Shown here one piece after another: positions 43,128 to 52,200 of a DNA stretch of 64,000 bases. The notes below the pieces were generated by a model. That model did not search any database and was not told the origin of the DNA. It worked only from the letters and a program-made list of their open reading frames with translations. Origin of the DNA: Luteimonas rhizosphaerae (GTDB lineage Bacteria > Pseudomonadota > Gammaproteobacteria > Xanthomonadales > Xanthomonadaceae); the NCBI RefSeq assembly GCF_002849595.1, contig NZ_NRQR01000022.1:1-64000 (forward strand), given 5' to 3'. Each line of letters begins with the position of its first letter. Within the stretch, counting starts at the first letter, position 1. Made by a program: the position numbers and the translations under genes.

Positions 43128-43991
43128 TTACTTTTTGATGCCAGCAATCTTCTCGTACTGAGCTTGGACGACATCCTTGCCGTACTTTTCTTCCAGACGC
43201 AGGACGGTGAAATGGCCTCGCGCCATGTCCTGGTAGAAGTCAGTGAAAAGCGTGTTGATCGCAGCGCCAGACACTGCGCCAATGATTGGCACCGCCTGAG
43301 CCGCAAACTTCTGTGAGATCACTATCCCGAAGCGTGCTGCGACCTTTTCGATGAGCTTTGCGAGCATGGTGCTCGCTTGCTTCTCCGCGGCCTTGGACAA
43401 CGCGCGGGTACCAGCCTTCTTGCCCGACTTGACAGCAATGTCAGCCAGGCTCTTGCCTACCGCGCCTGTAAAGCTGTTCAAGAAGCTACGGGTCATGTAA
43501 TAGCCCGTCTCCGCGGCATCATCCGTTGAAGAGCCTCCGCCCATCGAGAAGACCTCGATACATGCGCGTTTGGTCTCGAAGTCATCCAGGTCGAAGTTCT
43601 CGCTGCGGGCAATGTCCACCACAGCTCGCATCATGATTGTTGTGGAAACTGGCAGATCTACCAGCAAGCCCGGCAGGCCGAAAGCGCCTCCAATACCGCC
43701 GGAGGTCGCCGCCAACAGCTTGTTGAAGCCTGTCGAGGCCTCAGTGCCAGGCTCGTTCTTGATCGTCAAAAGTGCGCCTTCAACAGCCTTGTTGAACGCA
43801 GCTTTGACAGCCAAGTCCAAAGGCCTCTTCATCATCTTAGGCAGCATCTTGATAGCGCCTTCAACAGGCGTGCCTATGAGATTGGAAATCTGGGCAGTGA
43901 GAGATGGCGACTCAAGCAGATCAACTGCCTTCTGCAAATCTTTGTAGTCCTGCGAACCCTTGGTGATCATTTCTTGCTCTCGGACGTCCAT
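43128..43991 (-). CDS. EcsC family protein
   Basis: The 287-residue product has the layout of EcsC-family proteins: an early helical region, a Gly-rich hydrophobic hairpin (GGIGGAFGLPGLLVDLPVST, about 98-117), the FETKRACIEVFSMG segment, and a second hydrophobic stretch near AVPIIGAVSGAAINTLF. It should associate with the inner membrane. The function of the family is not established. Its base composition is as AT-rich as the convergent gene beside it. An ATG seven codons downstream (before ITKGSQ) is an alternative start. It lies within the segment bounded by the inverted repeat arrays. Confidence 0.8.
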   Translation of the reverse strand: MDVREQEMITKGSQDYKDLQKAVDLLESPSLTAQISNLIGTPVEGAIKMLPKMMKRPLDLAVKAAFNKAVEGALLTIKNEPGTEASTGFNKLLAATSGGIGGAFGLPGLLVDLPVSTTIMMRAVVDIARSENFDLDDFETKRACIEVFSMGGGSSTDDAAETGYYMTRSFLNSFTGAVGKSLADIAVKSGKKAGTRALSKAAEKQASTMLAKLIEKVAARFGIVISQKFAAQAVPIIGAVSGAAINTLFTDFYQDMARGHFTVLRLEEKYGKDVVQAQYEKIAGIKK

Positions 43992-44051
43992 GCCGACGTA
44001 GGCGCCAAGCCCCCTGACCTGACCTGGTCAGTTTACAAGTTGGCTGCGGAG

Positions 44052-44222
44052 TAGCGGTTCCAGGTTAACTTCCAGCGCAGTTATAGCGCCCATCATCGCC
44101 CCCCCACTCCCCCGATACGCCGCAATCGTCTGCTCCGTAATCGGATTCGACATCGCCAAGCCGTTGACGTACACCGCCGACGCAGCTAACGGTTCCGCAG
44201 CTAACGGTTCCAGGTTCACTTC
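44052..44222 (-). repeat. Inverted copies of the 21-bp repeat (right end of the island)
   Basis: On the minus strand, GAAGTGAACCTGGAACCGTTA occupies 44202-44222 and a diverged copy, GAAGTTAACCTGGAACCGCTA, occupies 44052-44072. Both belong to the same family as the left array but point the other way. A tandem CAGCTAACGGTTCCG lies just before the first. The stop codon of the excalibur gene falls inside the outer copy. The 130 bp between the two copies encode on the minus strand a short frame with a protein-like middle, which is unexplained. Confidence 0.78.
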
Positions 44223-44518
44223 TACCCGCACCACTGCGCCTCACACGGCACCCCATCGTGATTGCCATCCATCTTCGTATCCGGGCAATTGCGGATGAAG
44301 AACGTCGCCTCCTCGCACGACCGCATCTGCGAGCAATGCTGGCGGCCATCGCAGCTGAAGGTCTGGGCCGGCCTGGGCAGCACCCGTTCCGGTGTCGATG
44401 GCCGAACTGTCGAGGTGGCGGCAACTGGCGCCGCCATCGTGGGTTCCGACGGATTGAAGTAGCGATAGCCGGCCCAGACGGCGAGACCCAGGATCAACAG
44501 CATGACCAGGCGTGTCAT
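44222..44518 (-). CDS. Small excalibur-domain protein
   Basis: The 98-residue product has an N-terminal hydrophobic segment (about residues 3-19), a Pro/Ser/Thr linker and a C-terminal excalibur domain. The key motif is DGNHDGVPCE, with the aspartates that bind calcium in this family, and cysteines in FSCDG, QHCSQ, RSCEEA and RNCPDT that may pair. It would be anchored in the inner membrane facing the periplasm or secreted. Its TAG stop lies in the outer copy of the 21-bp repeat, so the 3' end may have been altered by insertion. It starts 55 bp after the nuclease gene stop and is probably co-transcribed with it. Confidence 0.8.
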   Translation of the reverse strand: MTRLVMLLILGLAVWAGYRYFNPSEPTMAAPVAATSTVRPSTPERVLPRPAQTFSCDGRQHCSQMRSCEEATFFIRNCPDTKMDGNHDGVPCEAQWCG

Positions 44519-44573
44519 GGCGCGGCCTCCGAATTGACGGGATGACGGACGTGGACTGCGCCTGCCGCCGCGC

Positions 44574-45404
44574 TCATCGCGTGCCGCGGCAGACGGGGAA
44601 TGCGGTGCAGCCCCAGAAGGTGCTGGCGGTGCGGCGGTTGGTGCGTTCGACCATCGTGGTGCCGCAGCGTGGGCAGTCCGGGGTGGGGGTCGCGAGAGAT
44701 GCGGGCACGACGACGGGGTCGCGTGGTGGGGCGGGCGTCTGCGCCGGCAGCGGCTGGGCCGCGTGCGTGGCGGCCTGCGCGCTGCGGATCATCGCCAGCA
44801 GCGCGGTGCCGTCGAGCAGGGTGATGGGCTTGCCCTGGGCGAAGCGCGCGGCGTCGCGGGTGAAGCCGTGCAGCGCGGCGATCTGCACCGCGTGCGCGCC
44901 GTGGTGGGCGAGCAGGCCGTACATCTCGCGGACCACGCTGACGGGCACCTGCCGCCGGCGCCACTGCTTGCACTGCACCAGCGTGCGCTGGCCGTCCCTG
45001 CGCAGCACGAGGTCGATGCCGCCATCGGCGCCGCCGAGCCCGGTTTCCTCGATGGCGTAGCCCTGGCGCCGGAAGGCCTCGCCAACCAGGCGTTCGAACT
45101 CGCGCCAGTCGAGCGTGGCGATGCTGTCGAGCCCGGTGCGGGTCTCGAGCAGGCGACGCCGCCGGCGCGCGCGCACGAACGACACCAGCGAGGCGATGGT
45201 GCAGAGGGCCAGCACCGCCCATGCGATGGGCGCGAGGGTATCGGCCTGCGCGGCCAGTGCCTGGGCGAACGGCCCGTCCTGGTGCGCGAAGAATGCGGGA
45301 ATGCCATGGCGGATGCCGGCGTAGCCGACGAGGCCCACGACCAGACCGACCGGCCACGGCGATGCAGCCAGATCTTCGAGCGTGCTGCGTCGTGCGCGTC
45401 CCAT
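44574..45404 (-). CDS. Membrane-anchored Mrr-like restriction endonuclease with a topoisomerase zinc finger
   Basis: The 276-residue protein has two membrane segments (about residues 18-34 and 58-77). An Mrr_cat nuclease domain follows, starting at DWREFERLVGEAFRRQGY, with G-G-I-D and VQCKQW as the D-QxK active-site pair. It ends in a C4 zinc ribbon (CPRCGTTMVE and WGCTAFPVC) like those of topoisomerase I. This is the common layout of the DUF2034/Mrr-type restriction-endonuclease group, whose biological target is unclear. GGGGA seven bases before the ATG supports the start. The excalibur gene follows in the same direction. Confidence 0.85.
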   Translation of the reverse strand: MGRARRSTLEDLAASPWPVGLVVGLVGYAGIRHGIPAFFAHQDGPFAQALAAQADTLAPIAWAVLALCTIASLVSFVRARRRRRLLETRTGLDSIATLDWREFERLVGEAFRRQGYAIEETGLGGADGGIDLVLRRDGQRTLVQCKQWRRRQVPVSVVREMYGLLAHHGAHAVQIAALHGFTRDAARFAQGKPITLLDGTALLAMIRSAQAATHAAQPLPAQTPAPPRDPVVVPASLATPTPDCPRCGTTMVERTNRRTASTFWGCTAFPVCRGTR

Positions 45405-45726
45405 GCGACTTCCCCGTTCCCCTGGGCCGACGATAACGCGAAAGTCGCGCACTGCGGTTTGCAGGGTCGGAGAAAAGGCCTGCGTGCTGCGCGATCCACG
45501 CGTGCGTCGCCGGCGGGATGCGGGCGCGACCGCTGCCCTGCCCCACTCGCGGCACGTGCGTCACGGTCGTGCCTGGACAGCGTGGCGATCAGGCGATGGC
45601 ACATCCGGGCGGCATGGTCGCGGCGGCGAGTCAGGTCACGGCTTCTGGCCCGGGAGCCATGCCGGTTTGCCTGCAGAGCGGGGCATTGCAGGCCGCGGCC
45701 CGGGTGCGGGATCCGGACGGCCTGCG
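45405..45726. other. Intergenic region without a supported gene
   Basis: This 322-bp stretch contains only short open frames of shadow composition. I see no repeat, palindrome or T-run terminator. Its left end includes the ribosome-binding site of the nuclease gene. Confidence 0.5.
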
Positions 45727-46536
45727 CTATCGCCCGGCCTGGCGGCGCATGTCGCGGGCGAGCATGCGGGCCTGTCCGGCGCGCGATGTGAACGGGCTGA
45801 GCCACGCCAGCAGGCGGTTCAACCGGCCGGACACCACGCTGGACCGTCCTGCGAACAGGGCGTCCAGGCCGATCTCCACCGCCGCCTCCGGGGTGATGAC
45901 CGTGGCCCTGGCCCAACGCGGGCCCGCGTAGCCGCCAGCCGCGTCGCCGAACCCCGTGTCCATCAACCCGGGGATGAGGGTCGTGACGCGCACGTCCGGC
46001 GCCAGCTCGGCGTGGAGCGCCTCCCCGAACGAGCGCACGAAGGCCTTCGATGCGCCGTAGGCGGCCAGCCCCGGGGTGGGGCCCAGCGACGCCATGCTGG
46101 CCACCTGCAGGATGTAGCCCTCGCCCTGCCGGGCCATGGCGCGCGCCGCCAGGCGGCTGAGCTCCATCACCGACAGCACGTTGAGCTCGATCATCGCGCG
46201 CAAGGCGGCACCGGACTGTTCGGCCAGCGGCCCCGACAGGCCGCGGCCCGCGTTGTTGATCAGCACGGTCGGCGTGACGCCCAGCGCCGACACCGCGTCC
46301 ATCAGCGTCGACGCCGCGCCCGGGCGGGCCAGGTCCATCGGGCGGACGTGGACCCGGCGTCCGGGATGCGCGGCGAGGATCGTCGCGGCCAACGCGGTCA
46401 TGGGCGCCTCCCGGCGCGCGACCAGCACGAGCGAGTACCCGCGCCTGGCGAGCGACCACGCGAACGGCAGGCCCAGGCCGCTGGACGCGCCGGTGACGAC
46501 GGCCCAGCGTTCGGGCGTGCGGGAACTGGCGGGCAT
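45727..46536 (-). CDS. Short-chain dehydrogenase (fatty-acyl/ketoreductase-like)
   Basis: The 269-residue classical SDR has TGASSGLG (about residues 14-21), NNAG (about 94-97), a VASMAS serine motif and YGASK as YxxxK (about 157-161). It is more distant from the three N-terminally extended SDRs than those are from each other, and has no signal. The YxAxK variant with SLVLVARRE after the first strand fits the group of general SDRs that reduce keto groups on lipids. GAGGA nine bases before the ATG supports the start. A TTAAT word lies about 57 bp upstream but no second half-site is present. The substrate is unknown. Confidence 0.85.
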   Translation of the reverse strand: MPASSRTPERWAVVTGASSGLGLPFAWSLARRGYSLVLVARREAPMTALAATILAAHPGRRVHVRPMDLARPGAASTLMDAVSALGVTPTVLINNAGRGLSGPLAEQSGAALRAMIELNVLSVMELSRLAARAMARQGEGYILQVASMASLGPTPGLAAYGASKAFVRSFGEALHAELAPDVRVTTLIPGLMDTGFGDAAGGYAGPRWARATVITPEAAVEIGLDALFAGRSSVVSGRLNRLLAWLSPFTSRAGQARMLARDMRRQAGR

Positions 46537-46704
46537 CGTGGTGTCCTCATCGAGCGCCCGGGACCGGGCGATGGAGGCAGCAGACCTGCGCCGGATTAAT
46601 TTCCGATTGCGGGCGGCATCCGCTGCCGGCGGCTGGCGACGACACGACGCGTGCGGCCCCGCGGCCGCCGGGCTATGGTGCCGCCCTGTTGAGGAAGATG
46701 TCCG

Positions 46705-46959
46705 ATGAAGAAGATCTACGACCCACCGCTGACGCAGAACTCGAATGCGCCGCTGTTCCGGTTCGACAGGGCGATCGAGAAAGCGCAGCAGCGCGTGACC
46801 GACGCGATCGACATGAAGCGCCACCACACCAGCCACAGCCTGGCGCAGGAAGTGATCCGCGAAGCGCGTGACGCGCTGCGGAAAGCGGAGCACGCACGCG
46901 AGGCCAAAGTGCGCGAACTCGCGCAGAAAGACGCCGAGCGCAAGGCGTCACGCCCCTAG
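46705..46959 (+). CDS. Small helical protein of unknown function
   Basis: The 84-residue product is charged and mostly helical after residue 20, with a heptad-like stretch (REARDALRKAEHAREAKVR, about 52-70) that may form a coiled coil. No signal or membrane segment is seen. GAGGA eight bases before the ATG and a composition unlike a shadow frame (Lys, Asn, Tyr, Ile at the start) support a real gene. I do not recognise a family. It is alone, with about 265 bp of featureless sequence before the convergent recD stop. Confidence 0.65.
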   Translation: MKKIYDPPLTQNSNAPLFRFDRAIEKAQQRVTDAIDMKRHHTSHSLAQEVIREARDALRKAEHAREAKVRELAQKDAERKASRP

Positions 46960-47224
46960 TCGATGGGCGCGGTGCGCGTCGGGCACACAGCGGTGCTAGT
47001 CACGAGAGCGGCGTTGTCGGCAGCCCGTCGTCCTGACGCGGACGGAGAGCGCATCACCTTCGCGCGTCCTGCCGGAGGCGGCGCCGGACACGTGAGGTCG
47101 CACGTGCCACGCGTGGACATCCGCGCTCGACGGCACCGCCAGGGGCAGCGCCCCTTTCCGTGACCGGATCAGCCGCCGACGTGCTGGGCTTCGATGCGCA
47201 GGCGGAGGCCTGCGTCATGCCGGA

Positions 47225-49285
47225 TCAGAACAGGGCGCCCTGCGTCGGCGTTGCGTCGGGGGCACGCGGGCCGGGCGGCAGCGCCGGTGTGTCCGGCGCG
47301 CCCAGGCGCCAGCCCAGCCCGGACCAGCGACTGGCGTGGCGGGCGAGCGCATCGGTGAGGACATCGGCGCGCGCGGCGAGGTGCAGCGCGCTGCGCGCGC
47401 GGGTCATGCCGGTATAGACGAGTTCGCGCGACAGCACGCGATTGAAGCGCTCGGGCAGGACCAGCCAGACGGTGTCGAACTCCGAGCCCTGCGCCTTGTG
47501 CACGGTCATCGCGAACGCGCTGTCGTGCGCGGGCAACGCAGAGGGATGGAAGGGGCGCGGGTGCAGCGGATCGTCGCCGGGGAACCAGGCCATGACGGGG
47601 CCGGTGTCGTCGCCCCGGAGACAGATGCCGATGTCACCGTTGAACAGGCGGTGGCGGTAGCTGTTCTCGGTGACCAGCAGCAGGCGGCCGTGGAAGTAGC
47701 CGGGGCCGGCGCCGCGACGCGTGCTGCCGCCGAGCAGCTCTTCGATGCGGGTGTTCAGGCCACGTGCGCCCTGCGGGCCTTCGCGCACGGCGGTGAGGAT
47801 GCGCAGTCGACCGGCGCGGACGAGTGCCTCGGCGGGATCGGTGGTGTCGGCGAGCGCGGCCCAGTGCGCGAGCAACGCATCGCGGTGTGCGGCGAGCGGA
47901 TCGGACGGGTTCTCGTGGAAGTGCACACCGGACAGATCGCCCGCGCGCAACAGCGACAGCGCGGTGCCGGCATCGCCATCGCGCACGGCGGTCGCCAGCG
48001 GTACGAGATCGAGCGCGGCGCTCTGGCGATAGCCGCGCTGCAGGTGGATGCGGCGGCCGGGGAAGCTCTCATCGTCGTTCCCGCGCAGGCGCAACGTGCT
48101 TCCCGACGGCGCGTTGCGCTGGTCATCCATGGACGTTGCCTGTGCTGCATCCGCAGTCCCTGGAGTCCCGCCCGCAGGAGATGTGACGGCACCTGCGTCA
48201 GTGACGCGTGTCGCGCTCATGGTCCACGCAGGTTCGCCGAAAAGAAGCTTCGACACTGCGGCATCGCCAATGGGGAAGTCCGTGCCGTCACCGGCCGCAC
48301 GCAGGATGCCGCTGAGCACGTCGCCGGCTTCGACCGACGGCAGCTGGTCGGGATCGCCGAGCAGCACGAGCCGCGCGCCGTCGGCGACGGCGTCGACCAG
48401 CTTGGCCATCAGCGGCAGATCGATCATCGAGGCTTCGTCGACGACGACGACATCGAACGGCAGCGGGTTGTCGGCGTGGTGTCGGAAGCGCGGGCTGTCG
48501 GGAATCGTGCCGAGCAGGCGATGCAGCGTGGTGCCGGCGGTGGGCAGGGCGTCGAGCAGCGCGCCGTCGACACCGGAGGCCGTCAGCGTCTGCACGGCCT
48601 TGCGCACGCTTTCGGCCATGCGCTCGGCGGCGCGGCCGGTCGGCGCGGCCAGCGCGATACGCGGCGCGGGCTGGCCGGCCTGCTGCGCCTGTGCGGTGAG
48701 CAGGGCGAGCAGGCGGGTGATGGTCGTGGTCTTGCCGGTGCCGGGTCCGCCGGTGACGAGGACCAGGTTATGGCGCAGCGCCACCGCGGCGGCCAGCGCC
48801 TGCAGATCGTCGCCGTTGCGGGCATGGGGAAACAGCTGCGCGAACAGCGGAGCGAGTGCGTCCAGAGCGAGTGCGTCCAGATCGCCGCCTTCGGGCCTGT
48901 ACGCGCCGATGCGTCGCAAGCCGAGCGCGAGGCGGCGTTCGTACTCGCGATAACGGCGCAGGTAGAGCAGGCCGTGTTCGAACACCAGCGGGGTGTCGGC
49001 GACGGATTCGGTGTCGCCGTCGTCGGGTTGCGAGATCCAGGGCGAGGCGTCGAGCGCCGCGCGCCAGGTGTCGGGGGACGGCCAGTCGATGTCGGCGTCG
49101 ACGAGGCGCTGCGGCGCGGCGGGATCGAAGCCCGCGTGACCGTTGGCGACGGCGAGCGAGGCGAGCGCGGCGGCCGCGAGCACGGCGTCGGGCGTCGTGG
49201 GATCGAGCCGACGCAGCGACTGCGCGAGCGCGTGGTCGAGCGTGCGCAGTGCGCCGGTCTCGCGCAGGGTCTGCAGCAGCGTCAC
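47225..49285 (-). CDS. recD: Exodeoxyribonuclease V subunit alpha (RecD) with a repeat-like insertion
   Basis: The 686-residue helicase subunit has Walker A GGPGTGKTTT at 179-188, Walker B VVVDEASM at 280-287 and the C-terminal VHKAQGSEFD and YTGMTRAR motifs of superfamily 1 helicases. It would work with RecB and RecC in double-strand-break repair. Residues about 352-410 are a low-complexity insertion between conserved motifs; its DNA contains a match to a dispersed repeat. It begins with GTG, whose first bases overlap the recB stop (GTGA), so it depends on recB translation. It is the last gene of recC-recB-recD. Confidence 0.93.
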   Translation of the reverse strand: MTLLQTLRETGALRTLDHALAQSLRRLDPTTPDAVLAAAALASLAVANGHAGFDPAAPQRLVDADIDWPSPDTWRAALDASPWISQPDDGDTESVADTPLVFEHGLLYLRRYREYERRLALGLRRIGAYRPEGGDLDALALDALAPLFAQLFPHARNGDDLQALAAAVALRHNLVLVTGGPGTGKTTTITRLLALLTAQAQQAGQPAPRIALAAPTGRAAERMAESVRKAVQTLTASGVDGALLDALPTAGTTLHRLLGTIPDSPRFRHHADNPLPFDVVVVDEASMIDLPLMAKLVDAVADGARLVLLGDPDQLPSVEAGDVLSGILRAAGDGTDFPIGDAAVSKLLFGEPAWTMSATRVTDAGAVTSPAGGTPGTADAAQATSMDDQRNAPSGSTLRLRGNDDESFPGRRIHLQRGYRQSAALDLVPLATAVRDGDAGTALSLLRAGDLSGVHFHENPSDPLAAHRDALLAHWAALADTTDPAEALVRAGRLRILTAVREGPQGARGLNTRIEELLGGSTRRGAGPGYFHGRLLLVTENSYRHRLFNGDIGICLRGDDTGPVMAWFPGDDPLHPRPFHPSALPAHDSAFAMTVHKAQGSEFDTVWLVLPERFNRVLSRELVYTGMTRARSALHLAARADVLTDALARHASRWSGLGWRLGAPDTPALPPGPRAPDATPTQGALF

Positions 49286-52200
49286 GCGGCGATCTCCTGG
49301 TCGCGTCCGGCGAACAGCCCGTCCAGCGCATCGACCAGCTCCGGCGCGAACCGCCAGGCCTGCACGCCCGGCGCGTCGTCGCGGCGCGCATCGAGCCCGC
49401 GGCAGAACAGGTAGCGCACGCCGCCGAAGTCACGTGCGTAGTCGTAACCATCACCCAGACGGAATCGCAGCCAGCGGTGCAGCGCGACGGTGTAGATCAG
49501 CGCCTGCAGGTCGTACTCGCTGTGCGCCATCGCGGCCTCGAGCTGCGCGGGGCCGTAGCCGGGCAGGCGGTTGGTCTTGTAGTCGAGCACGTACCAGCGG
49601 CCGTCGTGCACGTAGGTCAGATCGATCAGGCCGGTCATCAGGCCTTCGAGCTGGCGACGCGTGCCGAAACCGCTGCGCGCGGACAGCACGCCGTGGCGGT
49701 GCAGCAACGCGAGCAGGGCGTCGATGCGCGTCGGCGCGAGGGCGAACTGGAACTCGATTTCCGGACGACGCGCATCCGCCGGCACGTCGGCGAGGCGCAC
49801 GCCTTCGGGCAGGGTGACGGTCAGCGTCTGGCCGACGAGCGGGGTCAGCACGTCGATGCCGTCGTCGAGATCGGCGTCCGCATAACCGGCCGCGCGCAGG
49901 CGCTCGACGATGACATCCGCGTCGGCTTCGGGCGCAGGCGCATCGGGCGTCCAGCCGGACCACTGCGTGAAGTCGCTGCGTTCGAGCACGTCGTGCAGCA
50001 CCACGCCGAACCGCGCGCCGGCGAAGCGTGGATCGTAGGCGTCTGTATCGGCGGCGGTGTCGGGCGCGGCGTCGGGATCGACGGCCGGCTCGTCCAGGCC
50101 GCCGGGCGCGGCCAGGGTCGACGCGCTCGATGCATCGTTGCCGGAATCCGCATTCGCCAGCTGGGTGAAGCTGTAGACCCACCAGTCGCTGAGCAGCGAG
50201 CGCGTCGCGATGCGCGCGGCCGGCACGGCGTCTTCGGATTCGGGCGGCAGCCACGGCAGCGATGCGGGCGGCGCCTGCGTGTCGATGCGGATGGCAGTGC
50301 CCAAGGTTTCGGCCAGCGCGTCCGGCGTGGCGATCATGTGTGCGATCGCGGCCTTCTCAAAGCCGTAGAACGTGCCGCCCGCGATCCACAGCGCATGCCG
50401 CGCGCGGGTCAGGCCGACGTAGAGCAGGCGGGCGTCTTCGGCGCGCTGGCCGTCCTGCCAACGCTGCTTCGCGTCGTTCCAGCCCGACCGCGACGGCAGC
50501 AGTTTCCAGTGCAGGGCGCGGCCAGCGTCATCGGCCACGGTGACGTGACGCCCGGCGTCGCGCGGCTTGCCGCCGATGCCGGCGAACGGCAGGAACACCA
50601 GCGGATATTCCAGACCCTTGCTCTTGTGCAGCGTGACTACCTGCACCCGGCGTGCGTCGGATTCGAGGCGCAGCAGCTGGCTGTCGTCGTCACTGCTGGC
50701 GGACGCGATCGCGCGCGACAGCCAGTCGACCAGACCGTGCAGGCCCAGCGCGTGCGCCTGCGCTTCCTGCAGCAGCTCGGCGAGCTGCAGATAGTTCGTC
50801 AGGCGACGCTCGCCATCGAGCAGGCCGAGCAGGCGGCCTGCGTGCTCCGCGCAAAGGTCGGTGATCAAGGCAAGCGGGCCGCCGCGTTGCAGACGATCGC
50901 GCCAGCCGAGTGCGGCGAGCTGCCAGGTGCGCAGCGCGTCGCCGTCTTCGTCGAGCGCGGCGACGTGTCTCGCGTCCTCGCCGATCAGCACCGTCGACAG
51001 CACCATGCGCAGGCGGCCGTCGTCGGCGCCGTGCAGCAACGCGAGCAGCAGGGCATGCACATCGCACGCCTCGGCCGTCGCGAACAGGCTCTGCTTGCCC
51101 GCGGCGACCGCGGGAATGCCGACCATCGCCAGCGCGGCGCGGATGCGCGTGGCCTCACTGTGCGAGCGCACCAGCACCGCGATGTCGGCGGGCTGCACCG
51201 GGCGGCCCTCAATCAACGCGCGGCCTTCGCGCGCATCGGACAGCACGCGATGGATCTCGGCCACACAGGCCTGCGTCGCGAGTTCGCGCGAACGGCCGGC
51301 GCTCCACGGTTTGACCTTGCCCTTGTGGTCGGGCGGCGGATCGGGCGCCTGCCACAAGGTCAGCGCAGGCGCAGGTGCGCCATCGCGCAGATAGTCGTCA
51401 TCGCGACGCACGCCGCCGGGTTCGACTTCGCGAAACGCGATGCGGTCGTCGACAAACGGCGGATGGCCTGCGCCTTGCGCCTGCGCGTACAGCGCCGCCA
51501 CCGCGCGCAGCACGCCGGGGCGCGAACGGAAGTTCAATGCCAGCGGCGGCGCGAGTTCGGCAGAGGCCTGCGCGGCGAGATAGGTTTCGACATCGCCACC
51601 GCGGAAGCCGTAGATCGCCTGCTTGGGATCGCCGATGACGAACAGCGCCGGCGCACCACTGGCGGCGCCGAACACGCGTTCGAAGATGCGCCACTGGCGC
51701 GGATCGGTGTCCTGGAACTCGTCCACCAGCGCGACCTTGTACTGCGTGCGCAGCTGCGCGACCAGCGCATCGGCCTGCGGCCCGTCGACGGCATCGGCCA
51801 CGCGGTCGATCAGATCGTCATAGGTCTGCACGCGTTGCTGCTGCTTGAAGCGGCCGACGCGAGCGCGCGCGTCATCGCGCAGGCGATGCAGCAGTTCGAC
51901 GCGGCGCGCGTCCTGCCATTCGGCGATCTCATCAAGCGCGTCGAGATACGCGGGGATCGCATCGCACACCGGCGAGTCCGGCGTCGGTCCCTTCGCGGTC
52001 TTGTTGGTCTTCTCGATCAGGCGCTCGCGACGCAGATTCGCTAGCTTCGCGTGATGGAACGGCGCGTCGTGATTGCCGGCCGCGCACCAGGTGCGCAGAT
52101 CGGCGAACAGCGCGGTGATCCAGTCGGCCTTGTAGCTGGCGCCATGCAGGATCTTGCTGTCGACGGCCGCGACCAGTGATGCGCGGAAATCGTCGCCGTG

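Noticed and set aside
46593-46598. Single ATTAAT word before the SDR gene that starts at 46536
   Set aside because: No second half-site lies at the required spacing, so it does not match the TTAA-N5-TTAA boxes.
48856-52044. 1062-codon plus-strand frame opposite recB and recD
   Set aside because: It lies opposite RecB and RecD, which have complete motif sets; its sequence is Arg/Gln-rich with no domain.
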